From the NCBI GenBank assembly GCA_018897155.1, contig JAHILE010000045.1, positions 5,402 to 69,401 of the forward strand: DNA of 64,000 nt, given 5' to 3'. The notes below the pieces were generated by a model. That model saw only the letters and a program-made list of their open reading frames with translations, was not told the origin of the DNA and did not search any database. Positions within the stretch are counted from its first letter, which is position 1. Every line of letters starts with the position of its first letter. Shown piece after piece: positions 32,274-41,664 of this stretch. This DNA is from Nanoarchaeota archaeon (lineage in GTDB: Archaea > EX4484-52 > LFW-46). The position numbers were made by a program, and so were the translations under genes.

Positions 32274-33389
32274 ATGGCTAATCAATCCCGCATTGTCGCG
32301 CTGACACAAAAACTCATCCGCACAAATTCCGAGAATCCCGGAGGAACAGAGAAAGCAGTCGCGCAAATTGTCGAAAAAGAGCTTATGGATTGCGGATTTG
32401 TTGTAAAGACTTACGAGTTTGCAAAGGACAGGACAAATGTTGTTGGCGTTCTGAAAGGAAAAAATTCCGCCAAGTCATTATTACTCACACCGCATATTGA
32501 TACCGTGCCTGCAGGCGGTGGCTGGAAGCACAATCCTTTTGGCGCGGAAATCTTCGATGGCAAAATCTACGGCAGGGGCGCAGCAGACTGCAAGTGCAAT
32601 ATTGCGATTTGCCTTGAAGTGGCGCGCCTTTTGAAAGAAAACAACATAAAGCTAGATTACGACTTGATAATCGCTGCAACTGCAGATGAGGAAATGGGCA
32701 GCAAACTTGGGTTGATTCCGCTTCTTGAAAAACAAATCATAAAGCCAACGCAAACACTTGTTATGGATGTAGAGGGATTCAAAATCGCAATAATGCAAAA
32801 GGGCGTATTGCAAATGAAGGCGACGGTATATGGAAAGAAAGCGCATGGCGCGTATCCCTGGAAAGGCGAAAATGCAGTTGAAGCGGCGTCAAAGGCGATA
32901 GTCGAATTAAAGAACTACGAGTTTAACGTTAAGCCGCACCAGCTTGTCCATCCGCCGACAATCAATATCGGGATTATTAAGGGCGGCGAAGCAGTAAATA
33001 TTGTGCCGGATGTTTGCGAATTTACAATAGATGCAAGATACCTGCCGGGTATGGATGCTGACGCACTCATTCTTGAAATAAAAAAAACCATTGAAAAAGC
33101 AACTAAAAATTACAAATTAGAAACACTGAATATTCAGCTGCCTTACGAAATGAACAGGAACAGCCCGCTTATAACAAAACTTGAATTTGCGATGAAAAAT
33201 AACGGGGTTGAGCCCAAAATAGATGGTTCTGAGGGCGCTACTGTGATGACATTTTTTCAGAATTATAAAATACCTGCGGTATCGTTTGGCATTGGCCCTG
33301 ATATGGCGCACCAGACAGACGAATATGTTGAAGTTGACGCGCTCGTATATGGCGCGAATGTTCTTTTAGATTTCTTGAAAGAATTCTGA
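32274..33389 (+). CDS. M20-family metallopeptidase (ArgE/DapE/CPG2 type)
   Basis: A di-zinc hydrolase that removes acyl or amino acid groups, acting on N-acyl amino acids or short peptides. 371 residues. Zinc and catalytic residues are seen in LTPHIDTVP (H, D), GRGAADCK (D) and TADEEMGS (E-E). The dimerisation domain (about 170-280) begins near AHGAYPWKGENAVEAA, and a late histidine follows in MAHQTDEYV. Substrate cannot be chosen between arginine, lysine or peptide pathways; no biosynthetic neighbours help. Confidence 0.88.
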   Translation: MANQSRIVALTQKLIRTNSENPGGTEKAVAQIVEKELMDCGFVVKTYEFAKDRTNVVGVLKGKNSAKSLLLTPHIDTVPAGGGWKHNPFGAEIFDGKIYGRGAADCKCNIAICLEVARLLKENNIKLDYDLIIAATADEEMGSKLGLIPLLEKQIIKPTQTLVMDVEGFKIAIMQKGVLQMKATVYGKKAHGAYPWKGENAVEAASKAIVELKNYEFNVKPHQLVHPPTINIGIIKGGEAVNIVPDVCEFTIDARYLPGMDADALILEIKKTIEKATKNYKLETLNIQLPYEMNRNSPLITKLEFAMKNNGVEPKIDGSEGATVMTFFQNYKIPAVSFGIGPDMAHQTDEYVEVDALVYGANVLLDFLKEF

Positions 33390-33411
33390 TGCCTGCAAAG
33401 GAGGGTATATT

Positions 33412-34089
33412 ATGATAAAAGCCATAATATTCGACTGGGATGATGTTATTGTAGCTGGCTCGACAAAAGGCTATATTAACTGCTACCATGAAACACTGTC
33501 AAGGCTTGGCGTCTTTCTTGAAGCAGAAGAAGAAAAGCGAAGGATTTTTGAGAACTGGGGGAAGGCTCCAAAAGCCGAACTGAGCGGTTTGCTAAAAGAA
33601 CATCCCGGAAAGCTTGACGAAGCATACAGATTATATGACGGCATTCTACTTAATTCAGATACGTTTGTCAACTGCGTAAAACCAATAAATGGAGTGAACA
33701 TACTGCTAGAAAATCTGGCAAAAAAATATGCTCTCGCGATTGCTACCGGAATTCATCCTGTTTTGCTGAAGAAAATCATGGACAAATTCAACACTCCGAA
33801 AGTTTTTTCAAAAATAATTTCTGCATATGATATCGAAGAGAAAAATCAGAAGCCTTCGCCTTATTCTCTTAATGAGATAATGGCGTTTCTTAAAGTAAAA
33901 TCCGAAGAGACGATTTATGTCGGCGACGCAAAGAACGATGTTTTGATGGCAAGAAACGCGCGTATAGAACCTATTGTTGTGCTTACAGGCCATTTGTCAA
34001 AGTCGGAAGCTGAAGTCTTGAAAGTAAAGCACATAATTCCGGACGTAACCGAAATTGAAGAAGTTCTTGAATCAATTGGCAGCAAGTGA
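33412..34089 (+). CDS. HAD-superfamily hydrolase
   Basis: 225 residues. Motif I is IIFDWDDVI, with the nucleophile Asp followed by D two residues on; motif II is near ALAIATG; motif III Lys is in KNQKPSPY; motif IV is TIYVGDAKNDVLMARN. The cap domain lies between motifs I and II, as in phosphoglycolate phosphatase-like enzymes. A strong GGAGGGTAT ribosome-binding site precedes the ATG. Substrate unknown. Confidence 0.88.
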   Translation: MIKAIIFDWDDVIVAGSTKGYINCYHETLSRLGVFLEAEEEKRRIFENWGKAPKAELSGLLKEHPGKLDEAYRLYDGILLNSDTFVNCVKPINGVNILLENLAKKYALAIATGIHPVLLKKIMDKFNTPKVFSKIISAYDIEEKNQKPSPYSLNEIMAFLKVKSEETIYVGDAKNDVLMARNARIEPIVVLTGHLSKSEAEVLKVKHIIPDVTEIEEVLESIGSK

Positions 34090-34093
34090 ACTT

Positions 34094-34708
34094 TTATTTC
34101 ACTTCAACTTTCCTGACTTCAACGCTTCTTATCGGGAATATCTTTGCCGCCGCTTCATGTATTACTCGCGTCAGTTTTTCGTTGTTCATAGTCATGACCG
34201 CTTCATCAAGCGGCCTTCCCGCAAGCATTTCGCTCGAGGTTTTTATAGTGAGCGCGCGAAGGTGTTTTCTTACTGTAGTATTTGCTTTTTTTGCTGTGAT
34301 TATTGTCATTTTCAGGCGCAGTTTCTTGTCCTTTAGCGTGATGTCCTGAATTGAGTCGACGCGTGAGCTCCATCTTCGAATAAGGCGTGCCAATGCATCT
34401 TTTAGAAGTTCCTGACCGGAGTATTCTGTTTTTGCCTTTTTGCCATCAATTCCTGTAATTTTTAGGCTTGCTGTTGTGTGCATTTGCTTGTAATTCTTTG
34501 TAAGCTCAGATAATGAGACTTTTACAGTCCTTCCAATAATATTAGAATCCTTCAAAGAAGGAATTTCTGCAATTACTTCTTCGCCAAAAACACTTGGAGA
34601 CGACACCATATACCATGATTTTTTTGACCATGTGTCCTTTCCAGCCTTTGGCTTTGCTGCTGTATCTGCTTTTTTCGCTTCTCCGGGCTGTTGCATTATT
34701 TCAACCAT
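34094..34708 (-). CDS. rps3ae: Ribosomal protein eS1 (S3Ae)
   Basis: Small-subunit ribosomal protein shared by archaea and eukaryotes. 204 residues: a basic Ala/Lys-rich N-terminus (about 1-25), then WSKKSWYMVSSPSVFGE, IIGRTVKVSLSELT, and a C-terminal part with KTSSEMLAGRPLDEAV and FPIRSVEVRKVEV. A TGTGATTTC ribosome-binding site directly precedes the ATG. It is convergent with the HAD gene, 4 bases apart. Confidence 0.95.
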   Translation of the reverse strand: MVEIMQQPGEAKKADTAAKPKAGKDTWSKKSWYMVSSPSVFGEEVIAEIPSLKDSNIIGRTVKVSLSELTKNYKQMHTTASLKITGIDGKKAKTEYSGQELLKDALARLIRRWSSRVDSIQDITLKDKKLRLKMTIITAKKANTTVRKHLRALTIKTSSEMLAGRPLDEAVMTMNNEKLTRVIHEAAAKIFPIRSVEVRKVEVK

Positions 34709-34791
34709 GAAATCACATATTTAGTACATATTACCTTACAATAACCATACATTAATGCGGAAGATTTATTAAGGTTATGGAAAGCCATACG

Positions 34792-36207
34792 CTAAGGCTC
34801 CACATTAACTTCCGCTAAATCAACAACATCTGTTTCATTTTCCCATTTTTTTATAAGAAGCGGATCTATAAGCTGTATGAACTTTGCTTCAGTTCCAAGA
34901 GGTATTTTGGCTCCGGCAGCGTTTGTATGGCCTCCACCTTCCCCGCCAAGCTCTTTCGAGGCTTGTAGAATCGCCTTTCCAAGATTTGCTTCGTTGGAGT
35001 TTATTAGTATCCTTCCTGAAACTTTAACACCGTTGTCAGAATTCGCAAATCCGATGGCAACATTGGCTTTAAGTATTGAGCGCATTGCAATTGAAACTGA
35101 CGTGCCTATCATGTTGTCGGAAATATTGTTTCCAGCAATCACATAAACTGCGTTATCTGTTTTGACAAAGAGATCTTTATTTGTTTTTATCCATTCAAGG
35201 TACACAGCGATTTTCTTTCTGTACGCACCCATTATAGTGTCTGCAGAATCAATATGCCCAAGGCATAATTTCATACCCTCTACAGGTTTTTCTATCCTTC
35301 CGCAGGCGTTAAGTATTGTTGTAAATTCACGTATTTCGTAGTTGTTATGAAGCTTGTAGACATTTCCTATTAATGTTCCGGGTTTGACTCCTGCATGCGT
35401 TGCCTCTATCAGAAGCGCGCTTGCAAGCTTTTTTTCATCATCCTTTGAAAGATCCGCAAGCCGCAGCCATGCGCCTGCTTTGTCTTTGATAGGGATGCCG
35501 TAGTTGTTAAGAAATTGCAATGCTCCGGATTGATCTCCCGATATGTTTGGAATAAAAGGATCTGTCGAGTATTCAATCGCTTTAATTAGCGGCCTCGTAT
35601 ATCTTCCGAAAAGCCGCAAGCCTTTATCGACTTTTAATTTTCCTGCAAGCTCAGCATCTTTTACAAACATCTCATTTACGCCTTTGTAATTTCCGTTGAC
35701 TTTTTGCATGTCGCCGGCAGCGCCTATCACTGCGAGATCCACAAGCTTCCATGCCTTTGAAGTGAGCATCCGGCATACCAGATAGGCCACTCCAGCTCCT
35801 GAGATTTCATCTTTTCCGTCGATTCCTGTCAGATGGGGGTTTACGTGGATTAGTCCGTCCCACGAAAGATCAACTGGCTGATGATGGTCTGCGACAACGA
35901 TTTTTTTCCCGGGAAAGAATTCTTTTATTGCGTCAAGCTGACCGCTTCCAAGATCTGTAAAAATCCACAAGTCTGCAGAATCCTTGTCTTTTGACAGATC
36001 CTGTGCAACATCGCGCTCAAGCTGCTTTACAAAGTCAATTTCAAAATTTTTTTTCAGCGCGTTTAGCGTTTCATGCATTATGGCTCCGGCGCATATTCCG
36101 TCGGCATCAAAATGAGTCACGACGCGTATGTGGCCTTTTTCTGATTTGATAACGTCTGCTGCGCGCGAAGCTAATGCGAGAAGAGAATTAAGGTTGTCTG
36201 TGTTCAT
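34792..36207 (-). CDS. recJ: DHH-DHHA1 phosphoesterase, RecJ-like
   Basis: Archaeal RecJ-like proteins are single-strand nucleases linked to replication and repair, some bound to the CMG helicase. 471 residues. The DHH domain has VVTHFDADGICAGA (about 28-41), a D near FTDLGSG and the name-giving VADHHQPVD. The C-terminal DHHA1 domain ends with GGEGGGHTNAAGAKIP, the RNA/DNA-binding GGGH signature. It lies 83 bases upstream of eS1 on the same strand. Confidence 0.9.
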   Translation of the reverse strand: MNTDNLNSLLALASRAADVIKSEKGHIRVVTHFDADGICAGAIMHETLNALKKNFEIDFVKQLERDVAQDLSKDKDSADLWIFTDLGSGQLDAIKEFFPGKKIVVADHHQPVDLSWDGLIHVNPHLTGIDGKDEISGAGVAYLVCRMLTSKAWKLVDLAVIGAAGDMQKVNGNYKGVNEMFVKDAELAGKLKVDKGLRLFGRYTRPLIKAIEYSTDPFIPNISGDQSGALQFLNNYGIPIKDKAGAWLRLADLSKDDEKKLASALLIEATHAGVKPGTLIGNVYKLHNNYEIREFTTILNACGRIEKPVEGMKLCLGHIDSADTIMGAYRKKIAVYLEWIKTNKDLFVKTDNAVYVIAGNNISDNMIGTSVSIAMRSILKANVAIGFANSDNGVKVSGRILINSNEANLGKAILQASKELGGEGGGHTNAAGAKIPLGTEAKFIQLIDPLLIKKWENETDVVDLAEVNVEP

Positions 36208-36258
36208 AGATGACTTATTGCGCGCAAAGTATTAAAAATTAAATGCGCTATTTTGTTT

Positions 36259-36594
36259 ATGGAATCTGATCGTTCTGATGCTGAAAAAATCAGGATATTC
36301 GATAAATGCAATGCCGGCTTTCTGGATTTTGTATATGGCGGCCCTTCCCAATGCTTGTTTGTATGGAAAGGCGACCTGTCAAAAGCAATCAGCCTGTATT
36401 CTTGCATTCAAAGTGTGATGAAAGAATTTGAAATCGGGAACATCCATTTTGGAAAATTGTCCCATTGCGATGCTGCATGGGGCAATTGCGCATATATTAT
36501 GATGGACGATGTTTTGAGCCCGCAGCAAAAATATAAAATCATAAAGGGCATAGAATCAAAAGGATATGCAACCGCTGTTGAGCCGCTTTTCTGA
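36259..36594 (+). CDS. Hypothetical protein with scattered cysteines
   Basis: 111 residues from ATG 36259, no recognised family. It contains five cysteines and motifs such as VYGGPSQCLFVWKGDLSK and HCDAAWGNCAYIMMDD, and looks like a compact alpha/beta protein. A TATA-like TATTAAAAATTAAAT is centred about 27 bases upstream, on the far side of the RecJ-like start, so the two are divergent. Confidence 0.6.
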   Translation: MESDRSDAEKIRIFDKCNAGFLDFVYGGPSQCLFVWKGDLSKAISLYSCIQSVMKEFEIGNIHFGKLSHCDAAWGNCAYIMMDDVLSPQQKYKIIKGIESKGYATAVEPLF

Positions 36595-36642
36595 ATTTAT
36601 GGTACCATATGCTTATATTCCCGACCGCATCATAGATTATTA

Positions 36643-37014
36643 ATGTGGCGCGGCGTAATTATCGAGGAAAGTTTGAATGATAAATCGCTTCTGAACTTAG
36701 CGAAAATTGTTGAAACAAAAAAGTCGACATTGGAAGGCGAGAAAAAAGCAGGAACTATGACATTTCACAAAATCGAGCTGTTTGATGCAGATAAAGAAAA
36801 GTTTTTGAATCTGGCGCGCACATCAATAAAAGACAAATTCTATTTGCATATCTGTAGCGGTGGCGTAATGGTTGTTGTTTACAAAAACAGTATGTTTGAA
36901 TTCTCGAAAAATGATTGTGGCAAAATAAATGAAGCGCGCGACTACGGCGCAGAGCACGGTATTTTAAGAGAGCAGATGGATTTTGAAGTGCTGGTTGATG
37001 CGCCTTGGGCTTAA
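36643..37014 (+). CDS. Conserved archaeal hypothetical protein
   Basis: A 123-residue soluble protein of a kind seen in several archaea: an N-terminal MWRGVIIEESL, then KFYLHICSGGVMVVVYKNSMFEFSKND and a C-terminal YGAEHGILREQMDFEVLVDAPW. Function unknown. A TATA box (GCTTATATT, near 36610) is placed for a leaderless start. Confidence 0.65.
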   Translation: MWRGVIIEESLNDKSLLNLAKIVETKKSTLEGEKKAGTMTFHKIELFDADKEKFLNLARTSIKDKFYLHICSGGVMVVVYKNSMFEFSKNDCGKINEARDYGAEHGILREQMDFEVLVDAPWA

Positions 37015-37105
37015 AATAAGGCAAAGCATAGCGAAAAATTATCGGCAATTCTCGAATGTGCGGAATCAAATAACCTTTATAAAGTTTAATTATCCAGTAA
37101 ACGAT

Positions 37106-37855
37106 ATGCTTAATTCTGAGTTGATTACTGATGCAAAAAACAGATGCTCACAAACTGGATTTTTAAGAACCGGATTTTCGGTGAAACTTTCAGGTGCAGA
37201 AGGTGGCCATGAAAATGGAAAGCTGAAAACCGGAACAACAACTGTCGGGCTTGTCTGCAAGGACGGGATTGTCTTGGCAACAGACAATAAAGCTACAATG
37301 GGACATCTGATTGCGTCAAAGACGGCAAAGAAAATACTTGAAGTGTCGCCTAAAATGGCGGTAACGATTGCAGGGGATGTTGGAGATGCGCAGGCGGTTG
37401 TAAGGCTCCTTAGCGCGGAACTCCGATTATATACTCTTTCAGAAAAAGTGCTTACTGTAAAAGCAGCAGCAACGCTTCTTGGAAATATGTTAAGAGATGC
37501 ATACAAGTCATGGATGCCGGAAATGATACAGCTCATACTTGGCGGCGCAGATGACAGGGGCGTAATGCTTTATTCAATAACTGCGGACGGCGCAGTTATG
37601 ATTGAGGACGAGTATACTTTCAGCGGTTCAGGGTCGGTAATTGCAATAGGTGTGCTTGAAGATGCATACAAAAAAGACATGCCTGTTGATGAGGGGATAA
37701 AACTTTCGGTAAGGGCGATAAAAGCGGCGCGTGAGCGCGACGTATTCACTGGCGGAAAGGATATAAACGTTGTTACAATAACGCAAAAGGACGGCGTGAA
37801 ATGGGTTCCGCAGGATAAAATAAATTTGATTATAAAGGAAACGGACAAAAAGTAA
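37106..37855 (+). CDS. psmB: Proteasome beta subunit
   Basis: Catalytic subunit of the archaeal 20S proteasome. 249 residues including a propeptide of 43 residues, which is long for archaea. Cleavage in LKTG-TTTVGL would expose the nucleophile Thr44; Asp and Lys of the active site follow in TDNKATMG and around TAKKILEVS. The start at 37106 is chosen because TTTATAAAG is centred 27 bases before it; the frame extends further upstream without such support. The alpha subunit is not in the window. Confidence 0.93.
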   Translation: MLNSELITDAKNRCSQTGFLRTGFSVKLSGAEGGHENGKLKTGTTTVGLVCKDGIVLATDNKATMGHLIASKTAKKILEVSPKMAVTIAGDVGDAQAVVRLLSAELRLYTLSEKVLTVKAAATLLGNMLRDAYKSWMPEMIQLILGGADDRGVMLYSITADGAVMIEDEYTFSGSGSVIAIGVLEDAYKKDMPVDEGIKLSVRAIKAARERDVFTGGKDINVVTITQKDGVKWVPQDKINLIIKETDKK

Positions 37856-37859
37856 ATCA

Positions 37860-38204
37860 AGGATTTTGCAAAAAATTAGATATTTCAGAAAAGGAGTTCT
37901 AAACCCAAACATATTTTTAGCGAGAATTGAATTGATGCAGAAATGGATAGTATTGCTCAAAATGATAACATAATAATTGATAGTCAATTGGCGGTTTTTT
38001 TGCAAGTTATGCTATATTTATGGCATTAGTTTCTAATGCAGAAATAGCCGGCAACAAATAAGTCTATTAACTGGTGAAACACGTCATGAAAGCTTGCACA
38101 TAACGCGCTTTCAAGCTTTTGAACCCAAGGAAAATGAGGAATGGTCCAAAATCTTGATGCTTCGCATCAAGCTTTCAAACCCAAATTAAATGAGATGGTT
38201 TAAA
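37860..38204 (+). promoter_or_regulatory. Long structured leader of the aCPSF1 gene
   Basis: About 345 bases without a supported gene. AAAGCTTG (38089-38096) pairs with CAAGCTTT (38112-38119). CTTGATGC (38153-38160) pairs with GCATCAAG (38164-38171), loop TTC. After each hairpin comes a related block: GAACCCAA...ATGAG...TGGT...AAAAT, then AAACCCAA...ATGAG...TGGT...AAAATG. The second block ends at the start codon, so the region looks like a duplicated translation-start segment. Confidence 0.5.
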
Positions 38205-40085
38205 ATGGAACTAAAAGAATTAATCGAACGCCTTCCAAAGGCAGCGATGATAACTAGCGCAGGATTTGAAGGCGCTGAAGTTGTGCTTTATACGAAAAGC
38301 AAGAAGTTTTTCGTTGAGAGCTCAGATGAAATAAAGGCACTTGTTTCTGAAATTCATAAGAGAATAGATGTTCGGCCGGACCCGGAAATATGCACTGAGC
38401 AGGAATCTGCAAAATCGAAAATAAAAGAGCTGGTTCCAAAAGAAGCTGCTGTTGAGAAGATAGAATTTGAGCCGGAGTTCGGCAAAGTTATAATTTATGC
38501 ACAAAAGCCGGGTGTTGTAATAGGCAAGGCAGGGGAAACTTTGCGCGCAATAAAAGAACAGACCGTCTGGAGCCCTGAAATACAGCGAGTTCCGCTATTC
38601 GTTTCAAATATTGTCAATAAAGCGCGGGAAATCGTGCATGAAGAGGCTAAATACCGAAGAAAATTCTTGACAAAAATCGGCGAAAAAATCCAGCTGAAAA
38701 AAGGCGCAAAAGAAGGCTGGGTAAGGCTTTCATTTTTAGGCGGATTTAGGGAAGTCGGAAGATCGTGCCTGTTTTTGCAGACAAAAGAGAGCCGAGTTCT
38801 TTTGGACTGTGGGGAAGGCATGTCGAATATAGATGCCCATCCATCAATAGATGTTCCTGAATTTGATCTTGGCAGGCTTGACGCGATCATAGTATCTCAT
38901 GCGCATCTTGACCACTCGGGATTTGTGCCATATCTTTATGAATACGGTTATGAAGGTCCTGTTTATTCGACGCTCCCTACAAGAGACTTGATGACGATGC
39001 TTCAGCTTGATTATATAGACATCGCCCAGCGCGAACACGGCCGATCGCCATATAGCTCAAAAGGTATCAAGAATGCCATTAAGCATTCAATAACTTTGGA
39101 TTACAACGAAGTCTGTGATATAACGCCAGACATGCGGTTGACTTTTCAGAATGCCGGGCATATTCTTGGTTCTGCAATAACGCACCTTCATATAGGTGAA
39201 GGGTTTTACAATCTCGTTTATTCAGGCGACATAAAATTCGGCAGGACACACTTGTTTGAGCCGGCTTTTACAAACTTTTCGCGTGTTGAAGGTCTTGTTA
39301 TAGAAAGCACTTATGGCGCGCAGGGGGATATCGTTCCACAACTGCAGGTTGGCGAACAAAAAATTATCGACATAATAAAGAGGGTTTCGGCAGAGAAAGG
39401 CAAGGTGATAATTCCTTCATTTTCCGTTGGAAGATCGCAGGAAATCATGGTAATACTTGCAGAATGCGCGAGAAAGGGCATTCTTGATGTTCCCGTATAT
39501 CTTGACGGCATGGTTTGGGATGCAACTGCCATACACACAACATATCCCGAATTTTTGTCGCGCGAACTTCAAAAGCAGATATTTCATAACGATATAAACC
39601 CATTTGTGGGTGAGCATTTCAAGAAAGTGACCGGCTCGAACGAAAGAAAAGCGGTTATAGAAAGCCCTGAATCAGGCGTTATAATAACGACATCAGGAAT
39701 GATGACTGGCGGGCCTGTGATGGAATACGTCCGCGAGCTTGGCGACAGCAAAAAGAACACTCTTGTTTTTGTCGGATATCAGGCAGAAGGCACACTTGGC
39801 TCAAAAATACAGCGCGGTTTCCGAGATATTCCAATACCTGGAAGTGACGGAAGCATGAAGTCAATGCGACTTGAAATGGATATTCAGACTGTTGAAGGAT
39901 TTTCAGGGCACTCTGATAGGAACCAGTTGATGAATTTTGTTTCGCATTTGAGGGCGCGTCCAGAAAAAATCATAGTCAATCATGGAGAGGTTTCAAAGTC
40001 CTTGAATCTTGCAAGCGCCATTCACAAGACATTCAGGATTGATACAGAAGTTCCAGGAAATATGGATGCGATGAGGCTGAGGTAG
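38205..40085 (+). CDS. aCPSF1 (FttA) beta-CASP ribonuclease
   Basis: The archaeal homologue of CPSF73, an endo/5'-exoribonuclease that drives transcription termination. 626 residues. N-terminal KH-type RNA-binding domains occupy about 1-145 (GKAGETLRAI near 107-116). The metallo-beta-lactamase core follows with HAHLDHSG (232-239), FQNAGHILGSA and the beta-CASP insertion; late motifs include TSGMMTGGP, FSGHSD and VNHGE. ATG 38205 is preferred over 38190 by homology of the N-terminus. Confidence 0.95.
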   Translation: MELKELIERLPKAAMITSAGFEGAEVVLYTKSKKFFVESSDEIKALVSEIHKRIDVRPDPEICTEQESAKSKIKELVPKEAAVEKIEFEPEFGKVIIYAQKPGVVIGKAGETLRAIKEQTVWSPEIQRVPLFVSNIVNKAREIVHEEAKYRRKFLTKIGEKIQLKKGAKEGWVRLSFLGGFREVGRSCLFLQTKESRVLLDCGEGMSNIDAHPSIDVPEFDLGRLDAIIVSHAHLDHSGFVPYLYEYGYEGPVYSTLPTRDLMTMLQLDYIDIAQREHGRSPYSSKGIKNAIKHSITLDYNEVCDITPDMRLTFQNAGHILGSAITHLHIGEGFYNLVYSGDIKFGRTHLFEPAFTNFSRVEGLVIESTYGAQGDIVPQLQVGEQKIIDIIKRVSAEKGKVIIPSFSVGRSQEIMVILAECARKGILDVPVYLDGMVWDATAIHTTYPEFLSRELQKQIFHNDINPFVGEHFKKVTGSNERKAVIESPESGVIITTSGMMTGGPVMEYVRELGDSKKNTLVFVGYQAEGTLGSKIQRGFRDIPIPGSDGSMKSMRLEMDIQTVEGFSGHSDRNQLMNFVSHLRARPEKIIVNHGEVSKSLNLASAIHKTFRIDTEVPGNMDAMRLR

Positions 40086-40127
40086 TAGAGTTAGGCGCGC
40101 GGGAAGGGGCGGACGACCTAGGGGATT

Positions 40128-40670
40128 TTACATCGATGACTTTACTTTCTTACGCTTGCCAAATACCTTGTAAATCTTCTTTACCATTTTGATTTGCCTC
40201 TTTTGGAGGTAAAGTAAATGCCTAATGAAACCATCATCATTCAGTTTTTTAGGGCTGTCTCCAAGCGGGTAAAAAAATATTTTCTCTTTGAATGTCCCTA
40301 ATTTCTCGGCATCTCTCTTTAAAGTATCCGCTTCCTTTTTTAATGAATAGAACGCTTTCTTTGTTTCTGGTTCGATTTCGATTGTTCTTTCTTTTAAAAA
40401 TTTAATTTCAATCTCATTTATAGCCTCTTTTGCTTCTTTAGGATGCCACTCTTCAATGTGTGTATAGAAATCGACATATTTTTCTTCTTCTCTCAAATTT
40501 CTGTCCAAATGTATTTTTATCTTGCACACTGGACATATTAATGATTTTTGTATTTTTGTCATAGTTATCACATTGCGCATTTCCGGATTCTTCTTTACAA
40601 AGGAAAGTTCCTTTCGCATCAGCCGCTTGCTTGAAACGACATCTTTTAACAGATTTTGCTTTGATTTCAT
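40128..40670 (-). CDS. Unrecognised zinc-finger-like protein
   Basis: 180 residues, very basic. A C-x2-C...H-x4-H pattern (CPVCKIKIH, then YTHIEEWHP, about 46-75) suggests a zinc finger. The rest is helical and Lys-rich. A GAGGGATT ribosome-binding site precedes the ATG. It is the last gene of a three-gene minus-strand group (40128-42048), 54 bases after its neighbour. No family recognised. Confidence 0.6.
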   Translation of the reverse strand: MKSKQNLLKDVVSSKRLMRKELSFVKKNPEMRNVITMTKIQKSLICPVCKIKIHLDRNLREEEKYVDFYTHIEEWHPKEAKEAINEIEIKFLKERTIEIEPETKKAFYSLKKEADTLKRDAEKLGTFKEKIFFYPLGDSPKKLNDDGFIRHLLYLQKRQIKMVKKIYKVFGKRKKVKSSM

Positions 40671-40724
40671 ACAATCCCTCTTTAATTGGCTTGAGTAGTA
40701 TAACTGTCTCTATGCACGAGTTTG

Positions 40725-41651
40725 TTATAAACTTTTTTGTTTTTCTTGCAATTCTTCAAGTCTTTTCTTTTTAGTTTCAAGATTTGAAAGTGCACCATCA
40801 TATTGTTCAGTACTAATTTTTCCGATAGATTTCTGGCTGTCCCAAATTCGTTTAGCTCGCGTCAATGAGGGCACTTCTTTTTCTAATTCTTTTAGTTCTT
40901 TTACATCATCCTTTAACATTTTTTTCATTTCTGACTCCGACTTAATCTTCTTGCATATTTCGAGCACCTCAAATGCCGCACGTATGTTTGTTTTGAATTC
41001 CTCATTAGATGGATGCTGAGGAAATGATGTTTCTATCAGGTGTATGCTTGGATTTATCCTAAATGGTAGTTTTGTGCTAGGATTCACATTTGGACCATGA
41101 CTCGGTTTCTCTTTATTTTCTTTACGTTTCGTTCTATTGTCAGCACCCTTTTTGAACAATCTTACGCATTCTGCAAACATTTCTTTAATCTTGGCTTCAT
41201 TTATTTCGTTTGACTTTATGGTAAACTCGGACGGAAGGTATTTCGGTTTATCCTTATATACATCATTTACCTTTTCATCAACTGAAGTTTTCCAATTAGG
41301 CCCTAATTTTGATAATTTAGTTAACAAATCTTTTCTCTCAGCATTATGAATGTCAGTCAATATATTTTTTAATTTTTTTACAGAATCCACTTTATCAAAA
41401 GCCAGTCCAATGGTGATTTGAGCATTTTTGTTGATAGTTACATATATATTCGGCTCAGCAGATGCTTTTAACGATTCCTTTGGAGAACCATTCAAATCGA
41501 ATCCAATCCAATCCTCACCTCTTTCATCGTCAGGACTAATAAGGTCTTCAATCTCTTTATCTGTTCTTGTTGGCACCCAAACGTCATTATTTATGACGGT
41601 TTTCGTCAGATTATACAATTCGATAAATTTTTTGATTTTTTTCGCGTCCAT
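40725..41651 (-). CDS. Unrecognised protein with C-terminal coiled coil
   Basis: 308 residues, no recognised family. The N-terminal half is mixed alpha/beta with YVTINKNAQITIGLAFDKVD; the middle is basic and proline-rich (TKRKENKEKPSHGPNVNPS); the C-terminal 70 residues are predicted coiled coil (VKELKELEKEV...LETKKKRLEELQEKQK). A perfect GGTGATTTT ribosome-binding site precedes the ATG. Composition is AT-rich compared with the housekeeping genes around it. Confidence 0.65.
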   Translation of the reverse strand: MDAKKIKKFIELYNLTKTVINNDVWVPTRTDKEIEDLISPDDERGEDWIGFDLNGSPKESLKASAEPNIYVTINKNAQITIGLAFDKVDSVKKLKNILTDIHNAERKDLLTKLSKLGPNWKTSVDEKVNDVYKDKPKYLPSEFTIKSNEINEAKIKEMFAECVRLFKKGADNRTKRKENKEKPSHGPNVNPSTKLPFRINPSIHLIETSFPQHPSNEEFKTNIRAAFEVLEICKKIKSESEMKKMLKDDVKELKELEKEVPSLTRAKRIWDSQKSIGKISTEQYDGALSNLETKKKRLEELQEKQKSL

Positions 41652-41664
41652 AAAATCACCAATA

